A stretch of DNA of 6,753 nt from Bacteroidales bacterium (GCA_023228725.1 JALOAQ010000139.1:1-6753); one strand, 5' to 3'. Shown: positions 1 to 6,586, counted from the first letter of the stretch. The notes: generated by a model not told the origin, from the letters alone. Program-made: numbers and translations.

Positions 1-935
1 AAAATAATGGTGTTGGGCTAAGCTCTTTTATTCAAAAAATGATTGAGAATAGAAATAAAATTGTAGATTTTAAAAAAATAAAAAATGCAGATGAAATAAT
101 GTTTTTAAAAGGCGTTAATTTATGTGCAGATATTGTAAATACTGACTTAAGCCTTGAGATAAAACATAATTCAAAAATTAAATATATAAATTTTGCCGAA
201 CAAAGCGGTTTGGATGATAGTATTAGCGAAAAAAGATTTAATGAAATATTTGAAGTTTATAAAAAATTTAAAAATAAGGGCTTGGAGGTTTATTTAAGTC
301 CACATTCATTTTATTCTGTTTCGGAAACTTTGTTGGATAAAATTATAGAATTTTCTAAAAATTCAATTTTTTCTATCCATTTTATGGAATCTAAGGAAGA
401 AAAAGAATATTTTGAAAATAAAGAAAATAAATTATTTGAATTTTTAAGCTTGTTTAATCCAAAAATTTCGCATAATCTTAACTTAGAAAAAGTTTATTCA
501 AAATTTGAAAAATTTAAAAAAGCAAAATCCGTAATTTTAGTGCATAATGTAAAAACCAAAATTGAATATTTGAAAAATTATAATAATATTTATTTTTGTT
601 TATGTCCTGCTTCAAATTTACTTTTACATAATGAACTTCCAAACGAAAATATGGTTTATTCCGAAAAAGATAGAATAATTATCGGGACTGATTCTTTAGC
701 TTCAAATTATAGTTTAGATATTTTAAAAGAATTGAAAATTATGCAAGAAAAATATTCTAATCTAAGTTTGATAGATTTGTTGAAAATGGCTACTAGTAAT
801 GCTGCTAAGGCTTTTGATAAAAATAATTTTGGTAATTTTAAAATAAATTCAATGCCTAGTCTTATTTTAATCCAAGATATAGATTTGCAAAATATGAAAT
901 TAAAAGAAAACACTAATATTAAAAGAATAATATAA
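1..935 (+). CDS. Amidohydrolase-superfamily deaminase/hydrolase, 5'-truncated by the window edge
   Basis: This is the C-terminal part of a metal-dependent hydrolase of the amidohydrolase superfamily, resembling the S-adenosylhomocysteine/aminofutalosine/chlorohydrolase deaminase group. The reading frame (codons in phase with position 3) has no stop between the left edge and the ATG at 39. That ATG is therefore probably internal, and the missing part should carry the first metal-binding HxH. Numbering residues from the ATG at 39, the visible active-site signature is SPHSFYS (His89), IHFMES (His114 and Glu117, the HxxE pair), LVHN (His169), CPASNLLL (189-196) and GTDSLASN (Asp218, the last metal ligand). 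The order and spacing match the family, so the enzyme looks intact. A short beta-rich tail (about 265-298) fits the composite domain that closes these enzymes. The expected reaction is hydrolytic deamination of a purine-like or related amine in the cytosol, but the substrate cannot be read from the sequence. The TAA stop lies 4 bases before the next gene, so it is the upstream member of an operon. Base composition is extremely A/T-rich. Confidence 0.86.
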   Translation, partial: NNGVGLSSFIQKMIENRNKIVDFKKIKNADEIMFLKGVNLCADIVNTDLSLEIKHNSKIKYINFAEQSGLDDSISEKRFNEIFEVYKKFKNKGLEVYLSPHSFYSVSETLLDKIIEFSKNSIFSIHFMESKEEKEYFENKENKLFEFLSLFNPKISHNLNLEKVYSKFEKFKKAKSVILVHNVKTKIEYLKNYNNIYFCLCPASNLLLHNELPNENMVYSEKDRIIIGTDSLASNYSLDILKELKIMQEKYSNLSLIDLLKMATSNAAKAFDKNNFGNFKINSMPSLILIQDIDLQNMKLKENTNIKRII

Positions 936-939
936 AGAT

Positions 940-1713
940 ATGACAACTTTTTTGTTTGATAAAATTATTTTTGGTCCTGTAAAATCAAGACGCTTAGGAG
1001 TTTCCTTAGGAGTGAATTTGCTTCCTGACGATTCAAAATTTTGCAATTATAATTGTATATATTGCGAATGTGGTTGGTCTGATTTTTCTGAAAAGAAAAT
1101 ACTCCCAAAAGCTTCAGAGGTAAAACTTGCTTTAGATAATTTTCTTAAAAAAGCAAAACAAGAAAATAACCCGCCTGATGTAATCACTTTTGCAGGAAAT
1201 GGCGAGCCAACAATACACCCGGAGTTTGTTCAAATAATTGATGACACTATAGAATTAAGGGATAAATATTTTCCAAAAATTAAAATTGCTGTACTTACAA
1301 ATGCCACTAAATTGCACAAACCTGAAATTTCTACTGCTTTGCAAAAAATAGAAATGCCAATTTTAAAGATTGACACCATGATACAGGAGGATTATGAATT
1401 TATAAACCAGCCAAAAGGAAATCCACAAATTAGAGATATAGCAGATGCTATTATTAAAAATTTCGAAAAACCTATAATTCAAACAATGTTTATAAAAGCT
1501 AATACGCCTGAAAGAAAATTTGATAATACTACTGATGAATCTTTGAAAAAATATTATGAAGTTTTAAAAGAAATAAATCCAAGTTTAGTAATGGTTTATT
1601 CTATTTCGCGAGCAACTCCAATGCAAGGAATTGAAAAGTGCAGTTTAGATTGTTTGAATAAAATTGCAGGAGAAATTAATGAGCTGGGTTTTGAAACTTT
1701 GGTAACGCCTTAA
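940..1713 (+). CDS. Radical SAM protein, COG0731/TYW1-like Fe-S oxidoreductase of unknown substrate
   Basis: A complete 257-residue radical SAM enzyme. The iron-sulfur motif CX3CX2C is at Cys35, Cys39 and Cys42, preceded by a conserved-looking segment SRRLGVSLGVNLLP (16-29). The SAM-binding glycine-rich strand is GNGEP (86-90), and later barrel strands LTNAT (119-123), LKIDT (142-146) and QTMFI (181-185) are recognisable. This layout matches the COG0731 group related to the wybutosine enzyme TYW1. Bacterial members have no established substrate, and bacteria do not make wybutosine, so tRNA modification is only a guess. Cys44 follows the cluster closely, and a CX3C pair lies at 234/238; whether these bind a second cluster is unknown. 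The length covers one partial TIM barrel with no obvious extra domain. The start is the ATG 4 bases after the preceding stop. The TAA stop shares one base with the next ATG (TAATG), indicating translational coupling. It acts in the cytosol. Confidence 0.9.
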   Translation: MTTFLFDKIIFGPVKSRRLGVSLGVNLLPDDSKFCNYNCIYCECGWSDFSEKKILPKASEVKLALDNFLKKAKQENNPPDVITFAGNGEPTIHPEFVQIIDDTIELRDKYFPKIKIAVLTNATKLHKPEISTALQKIEMPILKIDTMIQEDYEFINQPKGNPQIRDIADAIIKNFEKPIIQTMFIKANTPERKFDNTTDESLKKYYEVLKEINPSLVMVYSISRATPMQGIEKCSLDCLNKIAGEINELGFETLVTP

Positions 1714-2789
1714 TGCAAAAAAGTGAAAATATTTTAATTAGCCCTTTAAATTGGGGACTTGGACACGCAAGCCGGCTAATCCCAATTATTGAATATTTTT
1801 TAGAAAATAATAAAAATGTTTTTATAATTGGTAATGGTGAATCTTTTAAATTGCTGAGCGAAAGATTTCCAAATTGTAAAAGCCTATATTTATTCGCTCC
1901 TAAAATGAAGTATGGAAGGAGGAAGGCAATAAGTTTTAATTATATTTTGAGTGCGATTTTATTAGTTTTTAATGTTTTTATAGAAAGAAGAAAAGTTTCA
2001 AAAATTATTAAAAATTATAATATAGACACAATAATTTCGGATAATAGGCCGGGGGTTTTCTCTAAAAATGTAAAATCTATTTATATTTCTCATCAAGTAA
2101 ATGTTTTTACAAAAGAAAAAAATAATCTTTGCAGTAAAATTTTGACAAATATTCATAAAAAAATTATTCAAAAATATGATTGTTGTTGGGTTCCTGATAA
2201 TTTCGATTCGGAATTTGCAGGTAGGATGTCTGAAAATCCAAGTAAATTAAATCTTAAATATATAGGAATACTTTCTAGATTTCAAAATTTTGCAAATTAT
2301 AGTCTGAAACAAGATTCAAAAACTTATGAAATTGTTGCAATAGTTTCAGGACCAGAACCACAGCGAAGTATTTTTGAAAATATTGTTTTGGATAAATTAC
2401 GCAAAGAAAACATTAACTCGCTTATAATAAGAGGATTGCCCCAAAGTAAGGAAGTGCTTGAAAATGAGGCTAATATAGATTTTTTAAATCATTGTTCAGA
2501 TTCTGATTTTTATAATTATTTAAAAAAAGCAAAACTCATTATTTGCAGAAGTGGCTATAGTTCTATTATGGATATGTTGGTTTTTAATAAAAATGTAATA
2601 ATTCTTCCTACTCCGGGGCAACCAGAGCAAGAATATTTAGCAAGAAGACTAAACTCTAAATATAATTTTATAAGTTTGCAACAAGAAGAATTATATGATT
2701 TTGATTTTTCTAAAATAAAATTTCAAAACCAAAATTACTTTGAGAATGATAAAAATAAATTAAAATTTTTTTTAGAAGAATATTTATGA
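1713..2789 (+). CDS. GT-B fold glycosyltransferase, MurG/family 28-like
   Basis: A 358-residue predicted GT-B glycosyltransferase. The N-terminal Rossmann half opens with ILISPLNWGLGHASRLIPII (7-26), whose GLGHASR loop is the counterpart of the glycine-rich GGTGGH loop of MurG. The C-terminal half starts near 205 with a new strand, IVAIVSGPEPQRS (207-219). It carries the nucleotide-sugar-binding region IICRSGYSSIMDML (276-289) followed by PTPGQPEQEYLARRL (299-313), the same order as the RxG and proline/glutamine motifs of family 28. A hydrophobic stretch at 77-90, followed by basic residues (ERRK), may help it sit on the membrane surface, as MurG does; there is no signal peptide. Donor and acceptor are unknown: a lipid-linked or envelope glycan is plausible, but it is not MurG itself, because the glycine loop differs and there are no mur genes around. 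The start overlaps the previous stop by one base, and the TGA stop overlaps the next ATG by four (ATGA). Both support one operon. Confidence 0.85.
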   Translation: MQKSENILISPLNWGLGHASRLIPIIEYFLENNKNVFIIGNGESFKLLSERFPNCKSLYLFAPKMKYGRRKAISFNYILSAILLVFNVFIERRKVSKIIKNYNIDTIISDNRPGVFSKNVKSIYISHQVNVFTKEKNNLCSKILTNIHKKIIQKYDCCWVPDNFDSEFAGRMSENPSKLNLKYIGILSRFQNFANYSLKQDSKTYEIVAIVSGPEPQRSIFENIVLDKLRKENINSLIIRGLPQSKEVLENEANIDFLNHCSDSDFYNYLKKAKLIICRSGYSSIMDMLVFNKNVIILPTPGQPEQEYLARRLNSKYNFISLQQEELYDFDFSKIKFQNQNYFENDKNKLKFFLEEYL

Positions 2790-3652
2790 AAGTTTGTGGT
2801 TTTACATTTATCAGAAATGCTATAAAATATGATTATCCAATTGTAGAAGCTATTAGTTCTATTTTGCCAATTTGCGATAAATTTGTTGTTGCAGTAGGAA
2901 ATTCAGAAGATAAAACTTTGGAGTTGATACAAAATATTTCGCCTGAAAAGTTAGAAATTATTGAAACTGTTTGGGATGATAGTTTGCGTGAAGGCGGGCG
3001 GGTTTTGGCTTTGGAAACAGATAAAGCCTTTCAGCATATTAGCCAGGATTATGATTGGTGTTTTTATATTCAAGGCGATGAGGTGGTTCATGAAAAATAT
3101 TTGCCTGTAATAAAAAACGCAATGAAGGAACATCTTCATAACACAAAAATAGATGGACTTTTGTTTAAATATTTACATTTTTATGGGTCTTATGATTATG
3201 TTGGTGAGTCTTTTAAGTGGTATCGCAACGAAATTAGAGTTGTAAGAAATAATAAAAACATTTTTTCATACCGTGATGCCCAAGGTTTTAGAAAAGATAA
3301 TAATAAAAAACTAAAGGTTGCACCAATAAACGCTTATATTTATCATTATGGTTGGGTAAAAGACCCAAGAGCTATGCAGAAAAAACAAGAAGATTTTAAC
3401 AAATTATGGCATGATGATGAATGGTTGGATAAAAATATTATTAAAGCAGAAGAATTTGATTATTCAAATATTGATATTTTAAAAAAGTTTAAAGGCACTC
3501 ACCCTATGCAAATGCAAGCTAGAATTGAAAGAATAAATTGGAAATTTGATTATGATTTATCTTTGAATAAAATGAAATTTAAAGATAAGCTTAAAAAGTT
3601 TTTTTCTAATTTAGGTTGGGATATTGGTCAGTATAAAAATTATAAATTATAG
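2786..3652 (+). CDS. GT-A fold glycosyltransferase, family 2-like
   Basis: A 288-residue predicted inverting glycosyltransferase with a single GT-A domain and no membrane segment. The first strand and loop, CGFTFIRNAIKYDYP (4-18), and the strand FVVAVGNSEDKTLELI (33-48) form the nucleotide-binding half. The metal/nucleotide motif appears as YIQGDEVVHE (94-103), with Asp98-Glu99 in the place of the usual DXD. Similar QxDE forms occur in WaaE/KdtX-type family 2 enzymes. The middle part has many aromatic residues (FKYLHFYGSYDYVG, 127-140), and the C-terminus holds GTHPMQMQARIERINW (237-252), typical of a group of small Bacteroidota glycosyltransferases. The C-terminal tail is basic (KMKFKDKLKKFF, 262-273), which could favour membrane contact. 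It likely adds a sugar to an envelope glycan; donor and acceptor are not determinable. It is the last gene of the operon: the ATG overlaps the preceding TGA, and a strong terminator starts within about 6 bases of its TAA. Confidence 0.85.
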   Translation: MKVCGFTFIRNAIKYDYPIVEAISSILPICDKFVVAVGNSEDKTLELIQNISPEKLEIIETVWDDSLREGGRVLALETDKAFQHISQDYDWCFYIQGDEVVHEKYLPVIKNAMKEHLHNTKIDGLLFKYLHFYGSYDYVGESFKWYRNEIRVVRNNKNIFSYRDAQGFRKDNNKKLKVAPINAYIYHYGWVKDPRAMQKKQEDFNKLWHDDEWLDKNIIKAEEFDYSNIDILKKFKGTHPMQMQARIERINWKFDYDLSLNKMKFKDKLKKFFSNLGWDIGQYKNYKL

Positions 3653-3657
3653 GTATA

Positions 3658-3688
3658 AAAAAAGTCGGAAATTTGTTCCGACTTTTTT
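3658..3688. terminator. Bidirectional intrinsic terminator between convergent genes
   Basis: A perfect inverted repeat, AAAGTCGGAA (3661-3670) and TTCCGACTTT (3676-3685), is separated by the 5-base loop ATTTG. The flanks extend pairing with further A:T pairs, from 3658-3660 to 3686-3688. The run of T after the right arm serves the + strand operon ending at 3652, and the run of A before the left arm becomes a T run for the - strand gene ending at 3709. The G/C-containing core in an otherwise A/T-rich region makes the call strong. Confidence 0.93.
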
Positions 3689-3708
3689 ATTTATATTTTC
3701 TTTAACTA

Positions 3709-5556
3709 TTATTTTATAACAGTAAATTTGAAAACTTCGCCATTAACTTTTGCAAAATAAGTTCCGTTATTGAAATTGCTAAGATCAATAGCTTGGTTTG
3801 AAGAAGCATTATCTATTTTAGCAACTAAAGAACCTAAAGTATTGTAAATTTCAATATTTTGATTTTCAGCATTTGCAATATATACTACATCGTTAACAGG
3901 GTTAGGATATATTTTAATATTAGTTATTGCATTTTCGTTAACTTCTACGGGATTGTCAATTTCAATATCATCAACCATAAAAATAAAACTATCGTCTGAT
4001 ATACATTGAATACCAACATAAATTTCTTGACCGATATAATTTGAAAGGTTATATTCAACTAAAGTCCAATCATCAGCTGGCGCTTGAATATACTCACCTT
4101 GCGATATTTTTGTAAAATCAGCTACATTTGTTCCTGTTGTAGAAATATTAACAGTATATCTTTCTAAACCATAATCAGGAATATGGGTTTTGACATACAT
4201 TCTAAATATAGCACCACCATTAATTTCTCCAGATTTTGGAGTAATTAACCAATCGTTATTAGGATTATCTACTGCAGCAAAACATGCACCAAAACGATTG
4301 CCTGTGTGAGGTTCTATACTTAATTGTGGAGTTGTTGCAGAAGGATTAAAAGCCATAAAAGAGCCAGTGTAATATGCATTTGTATAAGTATAACTTTCAA
4401 TGCCATAAGTAGCACTACCATCAATATCATGTTGCGTCCAGCCCATAAATTCTAAATCAAAATCACCAACATTTGTTTCAAAACCTCCATCCATTGTTAC
4501 ACCAGCTTCAATACAGTTTCCAGATAAAGTAATAGTAATTTCGCCACCATTTGTTGTTATTACAAAAGTTTCGTTTGTTAATCCAGTTTGCGTTGGGTTA
4601 TAATTGAAAGTAAATGTATAGCTCTCTTCATTTTCTAATGAAATTTCGCTTGCTTCAAAAGTTGTTGACCAAGGTGAAGTTAAGCTTGTAACATCAGAAA
4701 CAGTTAATGTACCTACACCAAGATTGGTTAGAGTAAAAGTTGGCGAATTAATGTCTCCTCCTCCAATTATTATATTTCCAGCATTCCAAGCAAGGGGAGA
4801 TGCGTATGCAATTGGAGTAGTAAATTCTTCAGTAGTAAAAGTCAGATTATCAACCTCGATCCAACTACCTGCAGTTAAAGTTCCGATATCAAAACCCTGA
4901 AATAGGCCAACTCCTGTTGATGTAATAATTATGTCAATATTGTCAGGTATTTGAACAGCCCCTTCAGGTATTTCAAGGTCAATTGTAAATTCGGCATAAT
5001 CTGTTGTTAAATGACTTGCACCAAATATAGCTGCTCCAGCACGCACAGGTGCATCTGCAGCTTTATTAGTTGTTTCTATAATTATTATTGCGCTGTCATT
5101 TGCAAATAACTCACCTCTAATATATCCACTAACAGAAACTAGATTTTCTGCATATGGTTCACCTTGCGCTAGGGTTGATCCTGCTAGGCTTCCAATAAAA
5201 GCCTGACCTCCTGTTAATTCATTGTCGATTTGGAGGACAGGAATAGTTACAACATTGCTTTCAACGTGAATAGCGTAATTTCCACTTTGAGCTGTTGTGC
5301 TTTTTTGGGCAGGAGGATTACCTGTAATCATCAACCATCCATTTGGCATTTCACCTAAACCAGCCATAGCTAAATTGCTATTCCACTCTTCAAAATCATA
5401 ATTATCTGCTCCAATTCCTTTAGCAGATTTTTGCATATTAATGGCTTTCTTAAGATTGCCGTCTACGTTAAGTTTAAAATTATGTTTTAAGACACTTTGT
5501 CCAAAAACCATTGCTGTACAAACTATCAGCATAATTCCAAGTACAAGTTTTTTCAT
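3709..5556 (-). CDS. Secreted multidomain surface protein with type A T9SS sorting domain (cleaved-adhesin/choice-of-anchor J-like)
   Basis: A 615-residue protein predicted to be exported and then displayed or released by the type IX secretion system. Residues 1-19 are a Sec signal peptide: Lys2-Lys3, a hydrophobic core, and VFG before Gln20, which would become the N-terminus (the Bacteroidota Q-rule). A beta-rich segment follows, from DFEEWNSN (54-61) to about 240, resembling a jelly-roll or carbohydrate-binding-like fold; this is unassigned. Residues about 250-347 look like an Ig-like ASH/choice-of-anchor D module (FTLTNLGVGTLTVSDV at 274-289, FTFNYNPTQTG at 315-325). Residues about 355-533 look like a cleaved-adhesin/choice-of-anchor J domain (GWTQHDIDG at 372-380, NDWLITP at 434-440, DDWTLVEYNLSNYIG at 495-509, FMVDDIEI at 526-533). 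The end, IKIYPNPVNDVVYI (547-560) through NNGTYFAKV to FTVIK, is the type A sorting domain. No catalytic motif is seen, so an adhesive or glycan-binding role is an inference. It has its own promoter. Its G+C is visibly higher than that of the flanking genes. Confidence 0.92.
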   Translation of the reverse strand: MKKLVLGIMLIVCTAMVFGQSVLKHNFKLNVDGNLKKAINMQKSAKGIGADNYDFEEWNSNLAMAGLGEMPNGWLMITGNPPAQKSTTAQSGNYAIHVESNVVTIPVLQIDNELTGGQAFIGSLAGSTLAQGEPYAENLVSVSGYIRGELFANDSAIIIIETTNKAADAPVRAGAAIFGASHLTTDYAEFTIDLEIPEGAVQIPDNIDIIITSTGVGLFQGFDIGTLTAGSWIEVDNLTFTTEEFTTPIAYASPLAWNAGNIIIGGGDINSPTFTLTNLGVGTLTVSDVTSLTSPWSTTFEASEISLENEESYTFTFNYNPTQTGLTNETFVITTNGGEITITLSGNCIEAGVTMDGGFETNVGDFDLEFMGWTQHDIDGSATYGIESYTYTNAYYTGSFMAFNPSATTPQLSIEPHTGNRFGACFAAVDNPNNDWLITPKSGEINGGAIFRMYVKTHIPDYGLERYTVNISTTGTNVADFTKISQGEYIQAPADDWTLVEYNLSNYIGQEIYVGIQCISDDSFIFMVDDIEIDNPVEVNENAITNIKIYPNPVNDVVYIANAENQNIEIYNTLGSLVAKIDNASSNQAIDLSNFNNGTYFAKVNGEVFKFTVIK

Positions 5557-5608
5557 TTTTTTTTCATTTTTTAGTTAATAATTTCATTTTTAATTTAAAA
5601 TAATTGTA

Positions 5609-5639
5609 CAAAAATAAGTATAAATTTTTAATAAACAAA
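5609..5639 (-). promoter_or_regulatory. Bacteroidota-type promoter for the T9SS surface protein
   Basis: Read on the - strand, TTTG (5639-5636) is followed after exactly 19 bases by TATTTTTG (5616-5609), a full match to the Bacteroidota primary-sigma consensus (-33 TTTG, -7 TAnnTTTG). Transcription would start near 5602-5605, giving an untranslated leader of about 45-50 bases that is nearly all A/T. No Shine-Dalgarno sequence precedes the ATG, as is usual in this phylum. The elements and spacing are identical to those of the promoter at 6551-6581. Confidence 0.75.
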
Positions 5640-5654
5640 CAAAAAATCATTTTT

Positions 5655-6389
5655 TTAGGATAAAAATTTCTTTTTATTAAAAATACTTTGCAATTTCATT
5701 TTTATAACACCAAAAATAGCTTCACCAACAATACCTCCGCTCATTTTTGATTTTCCTTTTTGTCTATCTGTAAAAACAATATTTACTTCAGCTATTTTAA
5801 AATTATGTAGCCAAGCTTTAAATTTCATTTCTATTTGGAAAGCATAACCTATCATTTTAATTTTATCTAGATTTATTGTTTCTAAAACTTTACGGTGGTA
5901 GCAAACAAAACCTGCGGTAGTGTCTGTGAGCTTCATTCTAGTAATAAATCTCACGTATTTTGATGCACCATAAGAAAGTAGAATTCGGCTAAGAGGCCAG
6001 TTTACAACATTTACTCCGGTTTTATATCTTGAACCAACCGACATATCAGCACCTTTTAGGCAGGCTTTGTGTAAATTTATTAAATCATCAGGATTATGTG
6101 AAAAATCAGCGTCCATTTCATATATATAGGTATAGTCGTTTTTTAAACACCACTTAAATCCGGATATATATGCTGTCCCAAGCCCTAATTTTCCGCTACG
6201 TTCAATAATAAAAAGCCTTTCAGAATACTCTTGCATCAAGCTTTTTACAATATCGCCTGTGCCATCCGGAGAACCATCGTCAACTATTAAAATATTAAAA
6301 TATTCCTCTAAATTAAAAACATAACGAATAATACTTTCTATATTTTCTTTTTCGTTATAGGTTGGGATAATTACAATATTTTCTTTCAC
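5655..6389 (-). CDS. Polyprenol monophosphomannose synthase-like glycosyltransferase (Dpm1-type, GT2), GTG start
   Basis: A 244-residue cytosolic-face GT-A enzyme of the dolichol/polyprenol-phosphate mannose synthase type. It would transfer a hexose, commonly mannose, from a nucleotide sugar to a polyprenyl phosphate at the inner membrane, giving a lipid-linked sugar for envelope glycosylation. Motifs in order are IPTYNE (8-13), VDDGSPDGT (36-44), SGKLGLGTAY (65-74), EMDADFSHNP (91-100, with the metal-binding DAD at 93-95), VGSRY (118-122), DTTAGFVCYHR (156-166) and FTDRQKGKSKM (206-216). All are standard for the family. The length equals a soluble, single-domain form without the C-terminal membrane helices found in some relatives; the basic tail may attach to the membrane. 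The start codon is GTG at 6389-6387. The frame is open only about 13 more codons upstream, with no ATG, and the next ATG (residue 51) would remove the first two motifs. The following surface-protein gene, 98 bases on, has its own promoter. Mannose specificity is inferred from family only. Confidence 0.9.
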   Translation of the reverse strand: MKENIVIIPTYNEKENIESIIRYVFNLEEYFNILIVDDGSPDGTGDIVKSLMQEYSERLFIIERSGKLGLGTAYISGFKWCLKNDYTYIYEMDADFSHNPDDLINLHKACLKGADMSVGSRYKTGVNVVNWPLSRILLSYGASKYVRFITRMKLTDTTAGFVCYHRKVLETINLDKIKMIGYAFQIEMKFKAWLHNFKIAEVNIVFTDRQKGKSKMSGGIVGEAIFGVIKMKLQSIFNKKKFLS

Positions 6390-6410
6390 AAAATTATATG
6401 TTTTAATTTG

Positions 6411-6439
6411 CGAATATACTTTAATTTATTTAAAACAAA
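6411..6439 (-). promoter_or_regulatory. Possible weak promoter for the Dpm1-like gene
   Basis: On the - strand, TTTG (6439-6436) precedes TATATTCG (6418-6411) by 17 bases. The -7 element differs from TAnnTTTG at one position, and the spacing is shorter than in the two good promoters of this window. Transcription would begin only about 15-20 bases before the GTG start, leaving a very short leader. The region is so A/T-rich that a chance match is possible. Confidence 0.35.
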
Positions 6440-6521
6440 TAAAATTTTTTATTTTTTTTTATAAAAATAAAAAAATAATTCTTTTAAAACTCTGTGATAC
6501 AGTAGGTTTGTTAGTGGTAAA

Positions 6522-6553
6522 GAAAAAGTTTTAAAAAAAATGAAAAAAGTTTT
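6522..6553 (+). promoter_or_regulatory. Phased A-tracts upstream of the rRNA-type promoter (UP-like or bent DNA)
   Basis: A-runs occupy 6523-6527, 6533-6540 and 6543-6548, with another inside the promoter spacer at 6563-6568. The unit GAAAAAGTTTT (6522-6532) recurs as GAAAAAAGTTTT (6542-6553), with equivalent G positions 21 bases apart, about two helical turns. Tracts on one face of the helix just upstream of a strong promoter suggest curvature or contact with the RNA polymerase alpha subunit. This is inferred from spacing only, and the whole neighbourhood is A/T-rich. Confidence 0.45.
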
Positions 6554-6581
6554 GCTAGTAATAAAAAAGGTTTTATTTTTG
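6551..6581 (+). promoter_or_regulatory. Strong Bacteroidota-type promoter, probably of an rRNA operon
   Basis: TTTG (6551-6554) and TATTTTTG (6574-6581) are separated by 19 bases, matching the phylum's -33/-7 consensus without mismatch. The expected transcription start is about 6585-6589. No open reading frame follows within the window; instead there are a hairpin and a boxA-like element, which points to a stable-RNA operon. Confidence 0.8.
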
Positions 6582-6586
6582 CAGTC

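Noticed and set aside
39..41. ATG at 39 as the true start of the amidohydrolase
   Set aside because: The frame stays open to the left edge, its upstream codons (VGLSSFIQK) read like the family's sequence, and the protein would lack the HxH metal ligands if it began here.
707..946. 79-residue reading frame on the - strand
   Set aside because: It lies inside the well-supported amidohydrolase gene, including the GTDSLASN active-site region, has low-complexity hydrophobic content from A/T-rich antisense, and has no promoter of its own.
2951..3139. 62-residue reading frame on the - strand
   Set aside because: Antisense to the catalytic region of the family 2-like glycosyltransferase; no recognisable domain and no separate signals.
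5636..5657. A-run, TGA, T-run hairpin just after the Dpm1-like gene as a terminator
   Set aside because: The stem would be only A:T pairs in an A/T-rich region and it overlaps the -33 element of the next promoter; read-through into the surface-protein gene cannot be excluded.
6382..6396. TAATTTTG overlapping the GTG start on the - strand as a -7 promoter element
   Set aside because: There is no TTTG or TTG at the proper distance upstream, and transcription would start inside the coding region.
6492..6502. Inverted repeat CTGT-GAT-ACAG as an operator
   Set aside because: Four-base arms are expected by chance in this much sequence, and the site is about 50 bases upstream of the promoter with no second copy seen.
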